From an uncultured bacterium (GTDB taxonomy: Bacteria > Actinomycetota > Coriobacteriia > Coriobacteriales > Coriobacteriaceae): DNA of 7,916 bases. The translations under genes were made by a program, and so were the position numbers. Shown piece by piece: positions 1 to 5,296 of the stretch. The DNA is taken from positions 1 through 7,916 of the forward strand of contig CAJMPF010000078.1 in NCBI GenBank assembly GCA_905215195.1, in the 5' to 3' direction. The notes under the pieces are model-generated. The model was not told the DNA's origin. It was given only the letters and a program-made list of their open reading frames with translations, and ran no database searches. Within the stretch, counting starts at the first letter, position 1; the number at the start of each line of letters is the position of its first letter.

Positions 1-135
1 CGGCGCAACGATGCGCACTGCGCCATTCAGGCCGACGACCCACGCATAAAACTGCGGACTGACCGCAACGGTCACGCTCGCAAAGAAATGTGTGCTGTCG
101 TCCGGCTGCACCATGAGCTCGGAGCCGAACCGGTC
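1..135 (-). other. WYL-regulator-like (WCX) C-terminal fragment fused in frame to glyS
   Basis: Continuing the glyS frame past residue 498 gives DRFGSELMVQP, DDSTHFFASVTVAVSPQF and YAWVVGLNGAVRIVAP. This matches the pattern I know from the C-terminal WCX part of WYL-domain transcriptional regulators: an (I)DRFG start, a strand ending in V-x-V-SPQF, an aromatic-x-W, then G-x-V-RIV-x-P. It does not match the helical region that follows the ALRRAA-G segment in GlyS proteins. The change falls around 131-140, at the codons for Arg-Asp-Arg. It could be an assembly or contig-end chimera joined through a short shared stretch such as GACCG, a real recombination that truncated glyS, or unusual divergence of glyS. 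The family call rests on motif memory, not on a search. Confidence 0.6.
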
Positions 136-1629
136 GCGCAGGATGTTGATGATGCCGATAGCGGCACGACGCAGCGCGTAGGGGTCGGAGGAGCCGGTCG
201 GGGGCTCGCCAATGGCAAAGATACCGGCGATGGTATCGAGCTTGTCGGCGCAGGCCACGATGCAGCCAGCGGTGCCCTCGGGCAGCTCGTCACCGGCAAA
301 GCGGGGACGATAATGATCGCGAATGGCGTGGGCGACCTCGTCGTTCTCCCCCATCGCACAGGCGTAGTAACCGCCCATCACGCCCTGCTGGCTCGTGAAC
401 TCGACGACGGCGTTGGATACCAAGTCGGCCTTGCACAGGTGCGCGGCGCGAGCGGCATCGGCGGCCAGGTGGGCGCCCAGATGGGCCTCGCGAGCGATGG
501 CAAGCGCGAGTTGCTCAATGCGCTCGGACTTGGCGAGCACGCTACCGAGCTTCTCCTGGAAGGCGACCTTGGCCAGACGCTCGCGGAACTCGTCGAGGGA
601 GATCTTCAGGTCCTCCTCGTAGAAGAACTTGGCATCGTCCAGACGGGCACGCACAACGCGCTCGTTGCCGTCGATCACGCGCTCGGCGTTCTCGGGCTTG
701 CTGTTGGAGACGACCACGAACTCACGCGTGAGCTTGCCCTCGCCGTCATAGATCGGGAAGTAGCGCTGGTTGGTGAGCATGGACTCGCAGATGATCTCGT
801 GCGGGACCTTGAGGAACTCCTCATCGAAGGTACCGACGAGCACCGTCGGCCACTCGCAGAGGTTGATGACCTCCTCAAAGACCTTCTTGGGCGTATCGAC
901 ATGGCAGCCGGGACGGGCAGCCTCGACCTCGGCGATACCGGCAAGGATGGCCTCGCGACGGCGCTCGGCAGAAAGCACGCCGGCGTCCTCGAGCACCTGC
1001 TCGTAGACGGCGGGGCTGGCGACCACATGGTCACCGGGGCCAAGCACGCGATGACCACGCGTGGTGTTGCCACTCGTCACGTCGGCAAACGACACGGGCA
1101 CAACGTCCTCGCCCAGAAGGCAGCAGATCCAGCGGACCGGACGAACAAAGGTCGCATGCTCGTGACCCCAGCGCTGAGAGCGGTAGTTGGGCCACTGCAG
1201 GCCAGCGATAGTCTTCTCGCACAGGGCCGTCAGGATCGGGGTGGCCGGTGCGGAGGGAATGTTCTTCTCGGCGAACACATACTCGCGACCGTCAGTGTCC
1301 TCGCGACGGACCAGATCCGCGGCAGCCACACCGCACTTGCGGGCGAAGCCCTGGGCGGCCTTGGTGGCGTTACCGCCGGCATCGAAGGCGATGTTGGCCG
1401 CGGGGCCGCGCTTGACCTCGTGAACCTCGTCGGTCGCGGTGGCGACGTCGGCAACGAGCGCAGCCAGGCGGCGCGGGCTCGAGATCACGCGGACCTCGCC
1501 GTGGGCCAGACCGGCCTCGTCGAGACCCTTGGCGATCATGGTGCCAAGCTGCTTGACGGCATTGTTCAGCGGTGCGGAGGGCATTTCCTCCGTACCGATC
1601 TCAAACAGGAAATCCTTAGCGTCTGCCAT
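1..1629 (-). CDS. glyS: Glycyl-tRNA synthetase beta subunit, C-terminus missing from window
   Basis: Beta subunit of the alpha2beta2 glycyl-tRNA synthetase, which charges tRNA-Gly in the cytoplasm together with GlyQ; the beta chain mainly supplies tRNA recognition. The frame is open from an ATG at 1629 to the left edge (543 codons, no stop). The N-terminus has the typical FEIGTEEMP followed by SSPRRLAAL. Other family stretches are LTNQRYFPI, DDAKFFYEEDLK, EFTSQQGVMGGYYA and, at residues about 448-497, ELPEGTAGCIVACADKLDTI through SSDPYALRRAAIGIINIL. The start lies 3 bp beyond the glyQ stop, with a GAGGTGG Shine-Dalgarno inside the end of glyQ, so the two subunits are probably translationally coupled. 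Family members are near 690 residues, so the C-terminal anticodon-binding region should follow. Instead, residues from about 499 onward do not look like GlyS (see the 1-135 entry). Identification is certain for residues 1-497; the tail is doubtful. Confidence 0.93.
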   Translation of the reverse strand, partial: MADAKDFLFEIGTEEMPSAPLNNAVKQLGTMIAKGLDEAGLAHGEVRVISSPRRLAALVADVATATDEVHEVKRGPAANIAFDAGGNATKAAQGFARKCGVAAADLVRREDTDGREYVFAEKNIPSAPATPILTALCEKTIAGLQWPNYRSQRWGHEHATFVRPVRWICCLLGEDVVPVSFADVTSGNTTRGHRVLGPGDHVVASPAVYEQVLEDAGVLSAERRREAILAGIAEVEAARPGCHVDTPKKVFEEVINLCEWPTVLVGTFDEEFLKVPHEIICESMLTNQRYFPIYDGEGKLTREFVVVSNSKPENAERVIDGNERVVRARLDDAKFFYEEDLKISLDEFRERLAKVAFQEKLGSVLAKSERIEQLALAIAREAHLGAHLAADAARAAHLCKADLVSNAVVEFTSQQGVMGGYYACAMGENDEVAHAIRDHYRPRFAGDELPEGTAGCIVACADKLDTIAGIFAIGEPPTGSSDPYALRRAAIGIINILRDRFGSELMVQPDDSTHFFASVTVAVSPQFYAWVVGLNGAVRIVAP

Positions 1630-1632
1630 GGC

Positions 1633-2544
1633 TTACGCCACCTCGCCTTCCTGGTCGGCATTCTCGTTGACTCCAGCGACCTCGGCCATGTAGGCCTCGC
1701 AGCACGCCTTGGCGACGGCGCGGACGCGCAGGATGTAGTTGGCACGCTCGACTGCGGACAGAGCGCCGCGGGCATCGAGCAGGTTGAAAGCGTGGCTGCA
1801 CTTCATGACGCAATCATATGCCGGCAGCGGCAGCTTGCGCTCCAGACAGGAATGGCACTCGGCCTCGTAGTCGTCAAACTTCTGACGCATCATCTCGACG
1901 TTGGCGACCTCAAAGTTGTAGGCACTGAACTCGCGCTCGTTCTCGAGGAACACGTCGCCATAGGTCATGGGCGTGCCGTCGGGCAGGTAGCTCCACACCA
2001 GGTCGTAGACGGAGTTGACGCCCTGGGCGTACATGGCGATGCGCTCCAGGCCATAGGTGATCTCGACAGGCACGGGGTCGACCTCGATGCCGCCCACCTG
2101 CTGGAAGTACGTAAACTGCGTCACTTCCATGCCGTTGAGCCAGACCTCCCAGCCAAGGCCCCAGGCGCCGAGCGTCGGGCTCTCCCAGTCGTCCTCGACA
2201 AAGCGGACGTCATGGTCGTTGGGGTCCAGGCCAATGGCGGCAAGAGACCCCAGGTAGAGTTCCTGGGCGTTGACCGGTGAGGGCTTGATGAGCACCTGGA
2301 ACTGATAGTAGTGCTGCATGCGGTTGGGGTTCTCGCCGTAGCGGCCATCGGCGGGACGGCGGCAGGGCTGCGCATAGCAGGTGCGCCACTCGGCGGGACC
2401 GAGCGAGCGCAGCGTGGTCGCGGTATGGAAGGTACCGGCACCGACCTCGGAGTCATAGGGCTGCATAATGACGCAGCCCTGCTCGCCCCAGTACTGCTGG
2501 AGGCGCAGGATGATGTCTTGGAAGGAAAGCGATGAAGCGTTCAT
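1633..2544 (-). CDS. glyQ: Glycyl-tRNA synthetase alpha subunit
   Basis: Catalytic alpha subunit of heterotetrameric glycyl-tRNA synthetase; it activates glycine with ATP and, with GlyS, transfers it to tRNA-Gly. The product is 303 residues, the usual family length. Highly conserved stretches are visible in order: FQDIILRLQQYWGEQGC (8-24), QPYDSEVGAGTFHTATTLR (28-46), the long PAEWRTCYAQPCRRPADGRYGE run (50-71), QHYYQFQVLIKPSP (77-90), FVEDDWESPTLGAWGLGWEV (115-134), GMEVTQFTYFQQVGG (138-152) and EITYGLERIAMY (161-172), which carry the class II aminoacyl-tRNA synthetase core. The start is ATG at 2544, with GAGGGGA about 11 bases upstream and AGAGG nearly adjacent. The stop (TAA) is 3 bp before glyS. 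The gene follows lepB after a 59-bp gap with a possible promoter. Nothing is unusual in the protein. Confidence 0.98.
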   Translation of the reverse strand: MNASSLSFQDIILRLQQYWGEQGCVIMQPYDSEVGAGTFHTATTLRSLGPAEWRTCYAQPCRRPADGRYGENPNRMQHYYQFQVLIKPSPVNAQELYLGSLAAIGLDPNDHDVRFVEDDWESPTLGAWGLGWEVWLNGMEVTQFTYFQQVGGIEVDPVPVEITYGLERIAMYAQGVNSVYDLVWSYLPDGTPMTYGDVFLENEREFSAYNFEVANVEMMRQKFDDYEAECHSCLERKLPLPAYDCVMKCSHAFNLLDARGALSAVERANYILRVRAVAKACCEAYMAEVAGVNENADQEGEVA

Positions 2545-2583
2545 GCCTCTAATATCCCCTCGTCGAAACGATTACACGGTTAG

Positions 2584-2611
2584 GTACTGTACTATAGCGG
2601 TTTTTAGTCAA
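2584..2611 (-). promoter_or_regulatory. Possible glyQS promoter with a GTAC palindrome
   Basis: The 59-bp lepB-glyQ gap contains TATAGT on the minus strand (2591-2596), five of six matches to a -10 box, which would start RNA near 2584, about 40 bases before glyQ. A TTGACT overlapping the lepB stop (2606-2611) is only 9 bp from it, too close for a normal -35, so the promoter is weakly supported. The same stretch reads TAGTACAGTACCTA (2582-2595), an imperfect palindrome with two GTAC units that could be an operator or chance. No terminator hairpin precedes it, so read-through from lepB is also likely. The gap is too short for a T-box leader. Confidence 0.3.
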
Positions 2612-3167
2612 TAGCGCCTAGACGGTTGAGCGGCCAGTAACGCACGAGCGCCACGGCGATCAGGTCCGAACGGTCGACGGGACCAAAGTAGCGTGAGTCG
2701 GCAGAGTTTTCGCGGTTGTCGCCCATCACCCACACGCACCCGTCGGGAACGGTGTAGGGATAGCTTACCTGAGCACCGGGCGCTTGGACCGAAAGTGGCC
2801 AGCTCATGCCCGTCGTATAGTCCTCGTCGAGCGCTTGGCCGTCAACGACCACCTTGCCATCCTGCAGGTCGACCGTCTGGCCGGCCGTGGCAATAACACG
2901 CTTGACAAGAACATCATGCTCGGAAGTGCCATCGGGGTTGTGAAACACCACGATATCGCCCCGCTTGACGGGCTGACCGAGCTCGAGGCTCACCTTTTGT
3001 GCCAGGATCTGGTCGCCAATCTCGATCGTGGACTCCATGGAGCCGGTGGGCACCACAAAGGGCTCGACCACAAACGAGCGAATCAAGAAGGTGGCGACCA
3101 ATGCGATCGCGATGACCGCGATCCACTCAAAAGCGCCCCTCAACGCGGAATGCTGCGATGGAACCAT
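2604..3167 (-). CDS. lepB: Signal peptidase I
   Basis: Membrane-bound S26 family serine protease that cleaves signal peptides from exported proteins at the outer face of the cytoplasmic membrane. Numbered from the ATG, one hydrophobic segment lies at about 16-33 (EWIAVIAIALVATFLIRSF). It is followed by the catalytic-serine box PTGSMEST with Ser43, then RGDIVVFHNP, the catalytic-lysine box VLVKRVIATAGQTV with Lys89, and the GDNRENSADSRYFGPV box (149-164). At 187 residues this is a compact Gram-positive-type enzyme with a single N-terminal membrane anchor. Two starts are possible. GTG at 3173 overlaps the trmD stop as GTGA but has no spaced Shine-Dalgarno. ATG at 3167 has GAGGAG five bases upstream and is preferred. 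Either way it is translationally coupled to trmD. rplS, which often follows trmD in bacteria, is absent here. Confidence 0.96.
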   Translation of the reverse strand: MVPSQHSALRGAFEWIAVIAIALVATFLIRSFVVEPFVVPTGSMESTIEIGDQILAQKVSLELGQPVKRGDIVVFHNPDGTSEHDVLVKRVIATAGQTVDLQDGKVVVDGQALDEDYTTGMSWPLSVQAPGAQVSYPYTVPDGCVWVMGDNRENSADSRYFGPVDRSDLIAVALVRYWPLNRLGAID

Positions 3168-3169
3168 TC

Positions 3170-3928
3170 TCACTCCTCGCTCTGCGAATACGAAGCGTCC
3201 AAAATCTCCTGCGCGTACGCACGCTCCTGGGGCGTAAGGCGCGCCGTCTCGATCAGATCGGGACGCCAGCGGCAGGTGCGCTCGATGGCGTTCTTGCGAC
3301 GCCAGGCATCGACCTTGGCGTGATCGCCACTCACAAGCACCGGCGGCACGCCCTCGCCGTTGAACTCGGCGGGACGGGTGTACTGCGCGTACTCGAGCAG
3401 GCCTCCGTCCTCGGCGGTCGAGAACGACTCGTCCACATTGCTCATCTCGTCGCCCAGGGCGCCGGGGATGAGGCGAACAACAGCATCGGCAACGACCATA
3501 GCGGGAAGCTCGCCGCCCGTGAGCACATAGTCGCCGATCGACAGACGCTCATCGGCATACGCATACGCGCGCTCGTCGACGCCCTCGTAGCGGCTGCACA
3601 CAAACAGCAGGCGCTCACTTTTGAGCAGGCGCTCGGCCACATGCTGCGTAAAGGGCTCGCCACAGGGGGTGAAGAACACTACGGTGGGCTTGGGACCCTC
3701 GGAGCTGATGGCCTCGATGGCCTCGGCAATAGGCTCGACCTTCATGAGCATGCCCTGCCCGCCGCCGTACGGCTCGTCATCGACGGTACGATGGCGGTCG
3801 TGCGTCCAGACGCGCAGGTTATACGCCTTAAAATCAAAAAGGCCGGCCTTGCGGGCGCGGCCCAAGATCGATGTGGACATGACGGGCTCAAACATCTCGG
3901 GAAAGACCGAAAGGGTCTCGATCAGCAT
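3170..3928 (-). CDS. trmD: tRNA (guanine-N1)-methyltransferase
   Basis: SPOUT-class enzyme that methylates G37 next to the anticodon of several tRNAs using S-adenosylmethionine; the modification prevents +1 frameshifting and is generally essential. The product has 252 residues, within the family range. Visible motifs are LSVFPEMFEPVMSTSILGRA at the N-terminus, DDEPYGGGQGMLM (50-62), FFTPCGEPFTQ (85-95), and the trefoil-knot cofactor site LLFVCSRYEGVDER (107-120) with SIGDYVLTGGELPA (130-143). Arg152 lies in VRLIPGALGD and LLEYAQYTRP follows at 177-186. The position I align with the E. coli catalytic Asp169 reads NVDESF (D166, E167) instead of the EDSF order. The ATG at 3928 has a strong GGGAGGA Shine-Dalgarno in the 10-bp gap after rimM. 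The stop overlaps the upstream GTG candidate of lepB. Confidence 0.98.
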   Translation of the reverse strand: MLIETLSVFPEMFEPVMSTSILGRARKAGLFDFKAYNLRVWTHDRHRTVDDEPYGGGQGMLMKVEPIAEAIEAISSEGPKPTVVFFTPCGEPFTQHVAERLLKSERLLFVCSRYEGVDERAYAYADERLSIGDYVLTGGELPAMVVADAVVRLIPGALGDEMSNVDESFSTAEDGGLLEYAQYTRPAEFNGEGVPPVLVSGDHAKVDAWRRKNAIERTCRWRPDLIETARLTPQERAYAQEILDASYSQSEE

Positions 3929-3938
3929 GTTGTCCTCC

Positions 3939-4460
3939 CTACTTGTCCATATCGATCAGGCCGTCCATAACGTGGACGGAAATTGTTCCTGTATCGGGAA
4001 GATCGAGCACGACCTGCTCGATCACGGGAATCAGTACCTCGCCGTACCGATCACCCTCGACAACCCAAACATCGTTAGCGGGCGTCGACATGATCTCGAC
4101 GATCGTGCCGAGTAAACCGAAGCGCTCGTCGACCACCTCGCGACCCATCAGGTCGGTATAGGCAGCGTCGAGCGAATCGAGCTCAAAATCGTCACGATTT
4201 GCCAGCACGTAGCATCCCGTGATGCCCTCGGCGGCCGTCAAGTCGTCAATGCCCTCAAACGAGACCAGATCGCCATCGCCCGTATCGGTGACGGACACGA
4301 CCGTGCAAAAGCGGTCGCGCTTGAGCGCCGGCGGCGTCAGGGCGACGCGCATACCCGGCTCTAATACAGAAGGAAGCCCCCGCAGCGGCTGCGCGAGGAC
4401 CTCCCCCTTCCTTCCGTGCGGCTTGACAACACGGGCGATGTTTTTGTACTGGGACCTCAA
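3939..4460 (-). CDS. rimM: 16S rRNA processing protein RimM
   Basis: Assembly factor for the 30S subunit; the family binds ribosomal protein S19 and promotes maturation of the 16S rRNA 3' domain. The product is 173 residues. The N-terminal RimM beta-barrel starts at NIARVVKPHGRKGEVLAQPL (7-26). The C-terminal PRC barrel covers about 100-173, with LMGREVVDERFGLLGTIVEI and the EVLIPVIEQVVLDL stretch, ending in a degenerate form of the usual final Gly-Leu motif (DGLIDMDK). The start is TTG at 4460; the frame is closed by a stop seven codons upstream, and no ATG or GTG lies near the N-terminus, so TTG is the only reasonable start. No well-placed Shine-Dalgarno is visible, and the start sits in a hairpin with the end of khpA. 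This suggests low or coupled translation. Confidence 0.95.
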   Translation of the reverse strand: MRSQYKNIARVVKPHGRKGEVLAQPLRGLPSVLEPGMRVALTPPALKRDRFCTVVSVTDTGDGDLVSFEGIDDLTAAEGITGCYVLANRDDFELDSLDAAYTDLMGREVVDERFGLLGTIVEIMSTPANDVWVVEGDRYGEVLIPVIEQVVLDLPDTGTISVHVMDGLIDMDK

Positions 4461-4465
4461 GGTCC
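4452..4465 (-). promoter_or_regulatory. Hairpin enclosing the rimM start codon
   Basis: On the minus strand the sequence GGACCTTGAGGTCC is a perfect inverted repeat of GGACCT and AGGTCC with a two-base centre. In RNA the realistic fold is a five-pair stem GGACC/GGUCC with loop UUGA, so the UUG start of rimM is in the loop. The first G of the stem is the last base of the khpA stop. Ribosomes finishing khpA would open it, which favours translational coupling. The repeat is seen directly; the regulatory role is inferred. Confidence 0.5.
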
Positions 4466-4749
4466 TAGCCCAGAACCTCTACCTCGACTGCAGTGTCGAG
4501 GCGAGCGGCCAGTGCACGGGCGAGCGTGCGAATGGCCTTGATGGTACGGCCACGACGGCCGATGACCTTAGCGACGTCATCCTCGGCGACCGAAACCTCA
4601 ATCGTAGAGGCGTCGTCACCATCGATGACCTCAAGGCTCACGGAATCCGGGTCGTCGACGATCTGAACAACGAGATATTCGACGAGATCGGCGATGCGAT
4701 CTGAGAGCATTGCCTCACCCTCGAGCTGTGCAGCGTCAACCTCAGGCAC
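4465..4749 (-). CDS. khpA: KH-domain RNA-binding protein KhpA (YlqC family)
   Basis: Small single-KH-domain protein of the family encoded between rpsP and rimM in many Gram-positives. In Firmicutes KhpA pairs with KhpB and binds many RNAs, affecting cell division and wall synthesis. The product has 94 residues. The N-terminal helix LSDRIADLVEYLVVQIVDDP (15-34) is followed by strands and the nucleic-acid-binding loop VIGRRGRTIKAIRTLARALA, with the GxxG as GRRG at 64-67. The start is GTG at 4749, with an excellent GAGGAG six to seven bases upstream formed by the last codons of rpsP. The ATG at codon 14 would give an 81-residue protein closer to the usual family length and is a fallback. The gene begins 3 bp after the rpsP stop and ends 4 bp before rimM. 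Confidence 0.93.
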   Translation of the reverse strand: MPEVDAAQLEGEAMLSDRIADLVEYLVVQIVDDPDSVSLEVIDGDDASTIEVSVAEDDVAKVIGRRGRTIKAIRTLARALAARLDTAVEVEVLG

Positions 4750-4752
4750 GAT

Positions 4753-5094
4753 TTACTCCTCGGCGCCCTCAGCGGCCTCAGCGGCAGCCTTAGCGGCCTC
4801 GGCCTCTTTGGCGAGCTGCTTCTTGGACTTCTTGACGACGGTCTCGGTCTTCTCGCCCTCGTTGGCGGCCTTGACCAGAGCGGCGACGGCGTCGGTGAGC
4901 TGAGCGCCCTTGGACTGCCAGTCGGCGATCTTCTCGAGGTCGAGGTTGATGGTCTTGGGGGCGGTCATCGGGTTGTAGCGGCCAACCTCCTCGATGATAC
5001 GACCGTCACGCGGGGCGCGGGAATCGGCGACGACGACACGGTAGTACGGACGCTTCTTAGCGCCGTGACGAGCAAGGCGAATCTTGACTGCCAA
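4753..5094 (-). CDS. rpsP: 30S ribosomal protein S16
   Basis: Small-subunit protein S16, which binds 16S rRNA early in 30S assembly. The start is TTG at 5094, giving AVKIRLARHGAKKRPYYRVV after the initiator. GGAGGAG lies six bases upstream, and the N-terminus then matches all S16 proteins, so a longer frame from 5130 is rejected. The core (1-80) includes DSRAPRDGRIIEEVGRYNP and SKGAQLTDAVAALVKAA. A tail of about 33 residues rich in Lys, Glu and Ala (81-113, KKSKKQLAKEAEAAKAAAEA) extends it to 113 residues, longer than the 80-90 residues of E. coli or Bacillus S16; such tails are common in actinobacteria. It is the first gene of the rpsP-khpA-rimM-trmD-lepB operon, transcribed away from dinB. 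Confidence 0.97.
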   Translation of the reverse strand: MAVKIRLARHGAKKRPYYRVVVADSRAPRDGRIIEEVGRYNPMTAPKTINLDLEKIADWQSKGAQLTDAVAALVKAANEGEKTETVVKKSKKQLAKEAEAAKAAAEAAEGAEE

Positions 5095-5100
5095 AGGAAA

Positions 5101-5107
5101 CTCCTCC
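5101..5107 (-). promoter_or_regulatory. Shine-Dalgarno fixing the rpsP TTG start
   Basis: GGAGGAG on the minus strand ends six bases before the TTG at 5094. It decides the start, because the next upstream in-frame start candidate (TTG at 5130) would add 12 residues absent from S16 proteins and would overlap a hairpin. Confidence 0.85.
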
Positions 5108-5113
5108 AACCAA

Positions 5114-5128
5114 GCAGCTTTAGGCTGC
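5114..5128 (-). promoter_or_regulatory. Leader hairpin just upstream of the rpsP ribosome-binding site
   Basis: GCAGC and GCTGC arms around a five-base loop lie six bases upstream of the rpsP Shine-Dalgarno. There is no T-run after it, so it is not a terminator. It may stabilise the mRNA or be a protein-binding leader, or it may be chance; the stem is only five pairs. Confidence 0.3.
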
Positions 5129-5150
5129 AACTACAAACAAACAGTTGAAC

Positions 5151-5179
5151 ATAATACGCCATCGACGCGGGCAGGTGAA
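5151..5179 (-). promoter_or_regulatory. Predicted rpsP operon promoter, proximal
   Basis: On the minus strand TTCACC (5174-5179) and TATTAT (5151-5156) are separated by 17 bp. They match the sigma-70-type consensus at four and five of six positions. RNA would start near 5144 and leave a leader of about 50 bases. This is the better of the two candidates in the divergent region. Confidence 0.5.
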
Positions 5180-5223
5180 GTCCGTGAGACCAACTTCTTC
5201 GGTGTAGTCGAGGGCAAATCCAT

Positions 5224-5251
5224 ATCTTAGACAAGAATTCGGGATTTGCAA
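5224..5251 (-). promoter_or_regulatory. Predicted rpsP operon promoter, distal
   Basis: TTGCAA (5246-5251) and TAAGAT (5224-5229) on the minus strand are 16 bp apart, each matching four of six consensus bases. RNA would start near 5217 and have a leader of about 120 bases. That leader contains a GAAGT/ACTTC inverted repeat (roughly 5178-5198) and the hairpin at 5114-5128. It is weaker than the proximal candidate; tandem promoters are common for ribosomal protein operons. Confidence 0.35.
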
Positions 5252-5283
5252 GCACATACACGCACCCCACATGAGCTGCGCGG

Positions 5284-5296
5284 TATACTCATGACA
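5284..5296 (+). promoter_or_regulatory. Predicted dinB -10 element
   Basis: TATACT at 5284-5289 matches the -10 consensus at five of six bases. No recognisable -35 lies 16-18 bp upstream. Transcription would begin around 5295-5297, exactly at the first ATG of dinB, giving either a leaderless message or a short leader to the ATG at 5335. I did not find a convincing LexA/SOS box. Confidence 0.4.

Noticed and set aside
88..2280. A 730-codon plus-strand open frame
   Set aside because: It is antisense to glyS and glyQ, whose protein sequences are unmistakable. Its product is a low-complexity Gly/Val/Leu/Asp-rich string with no recognisable domain, as expected from a stop-poor frame opposite GC-rich codons.
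2545..2603. A T-box riboswitch controlling glyQS
   Set aside because: The gap is only 59 bp, too short for a T-box stem I, and has no T-box sequence or terminator hairpin.
3158..3970. A 270-codon plus-strand open frame
   Set aside because: Antisense shadow of trmD with a composition mirroring its codons; no family resemblance.
5095..5130. An rpsP start at TTG 5130, adding 12 residues
   Set aside because: S16 proteins begin with (M)AVKIRL-type sequence, and GGAGGAG is ideally placed for the TTG at 5094.
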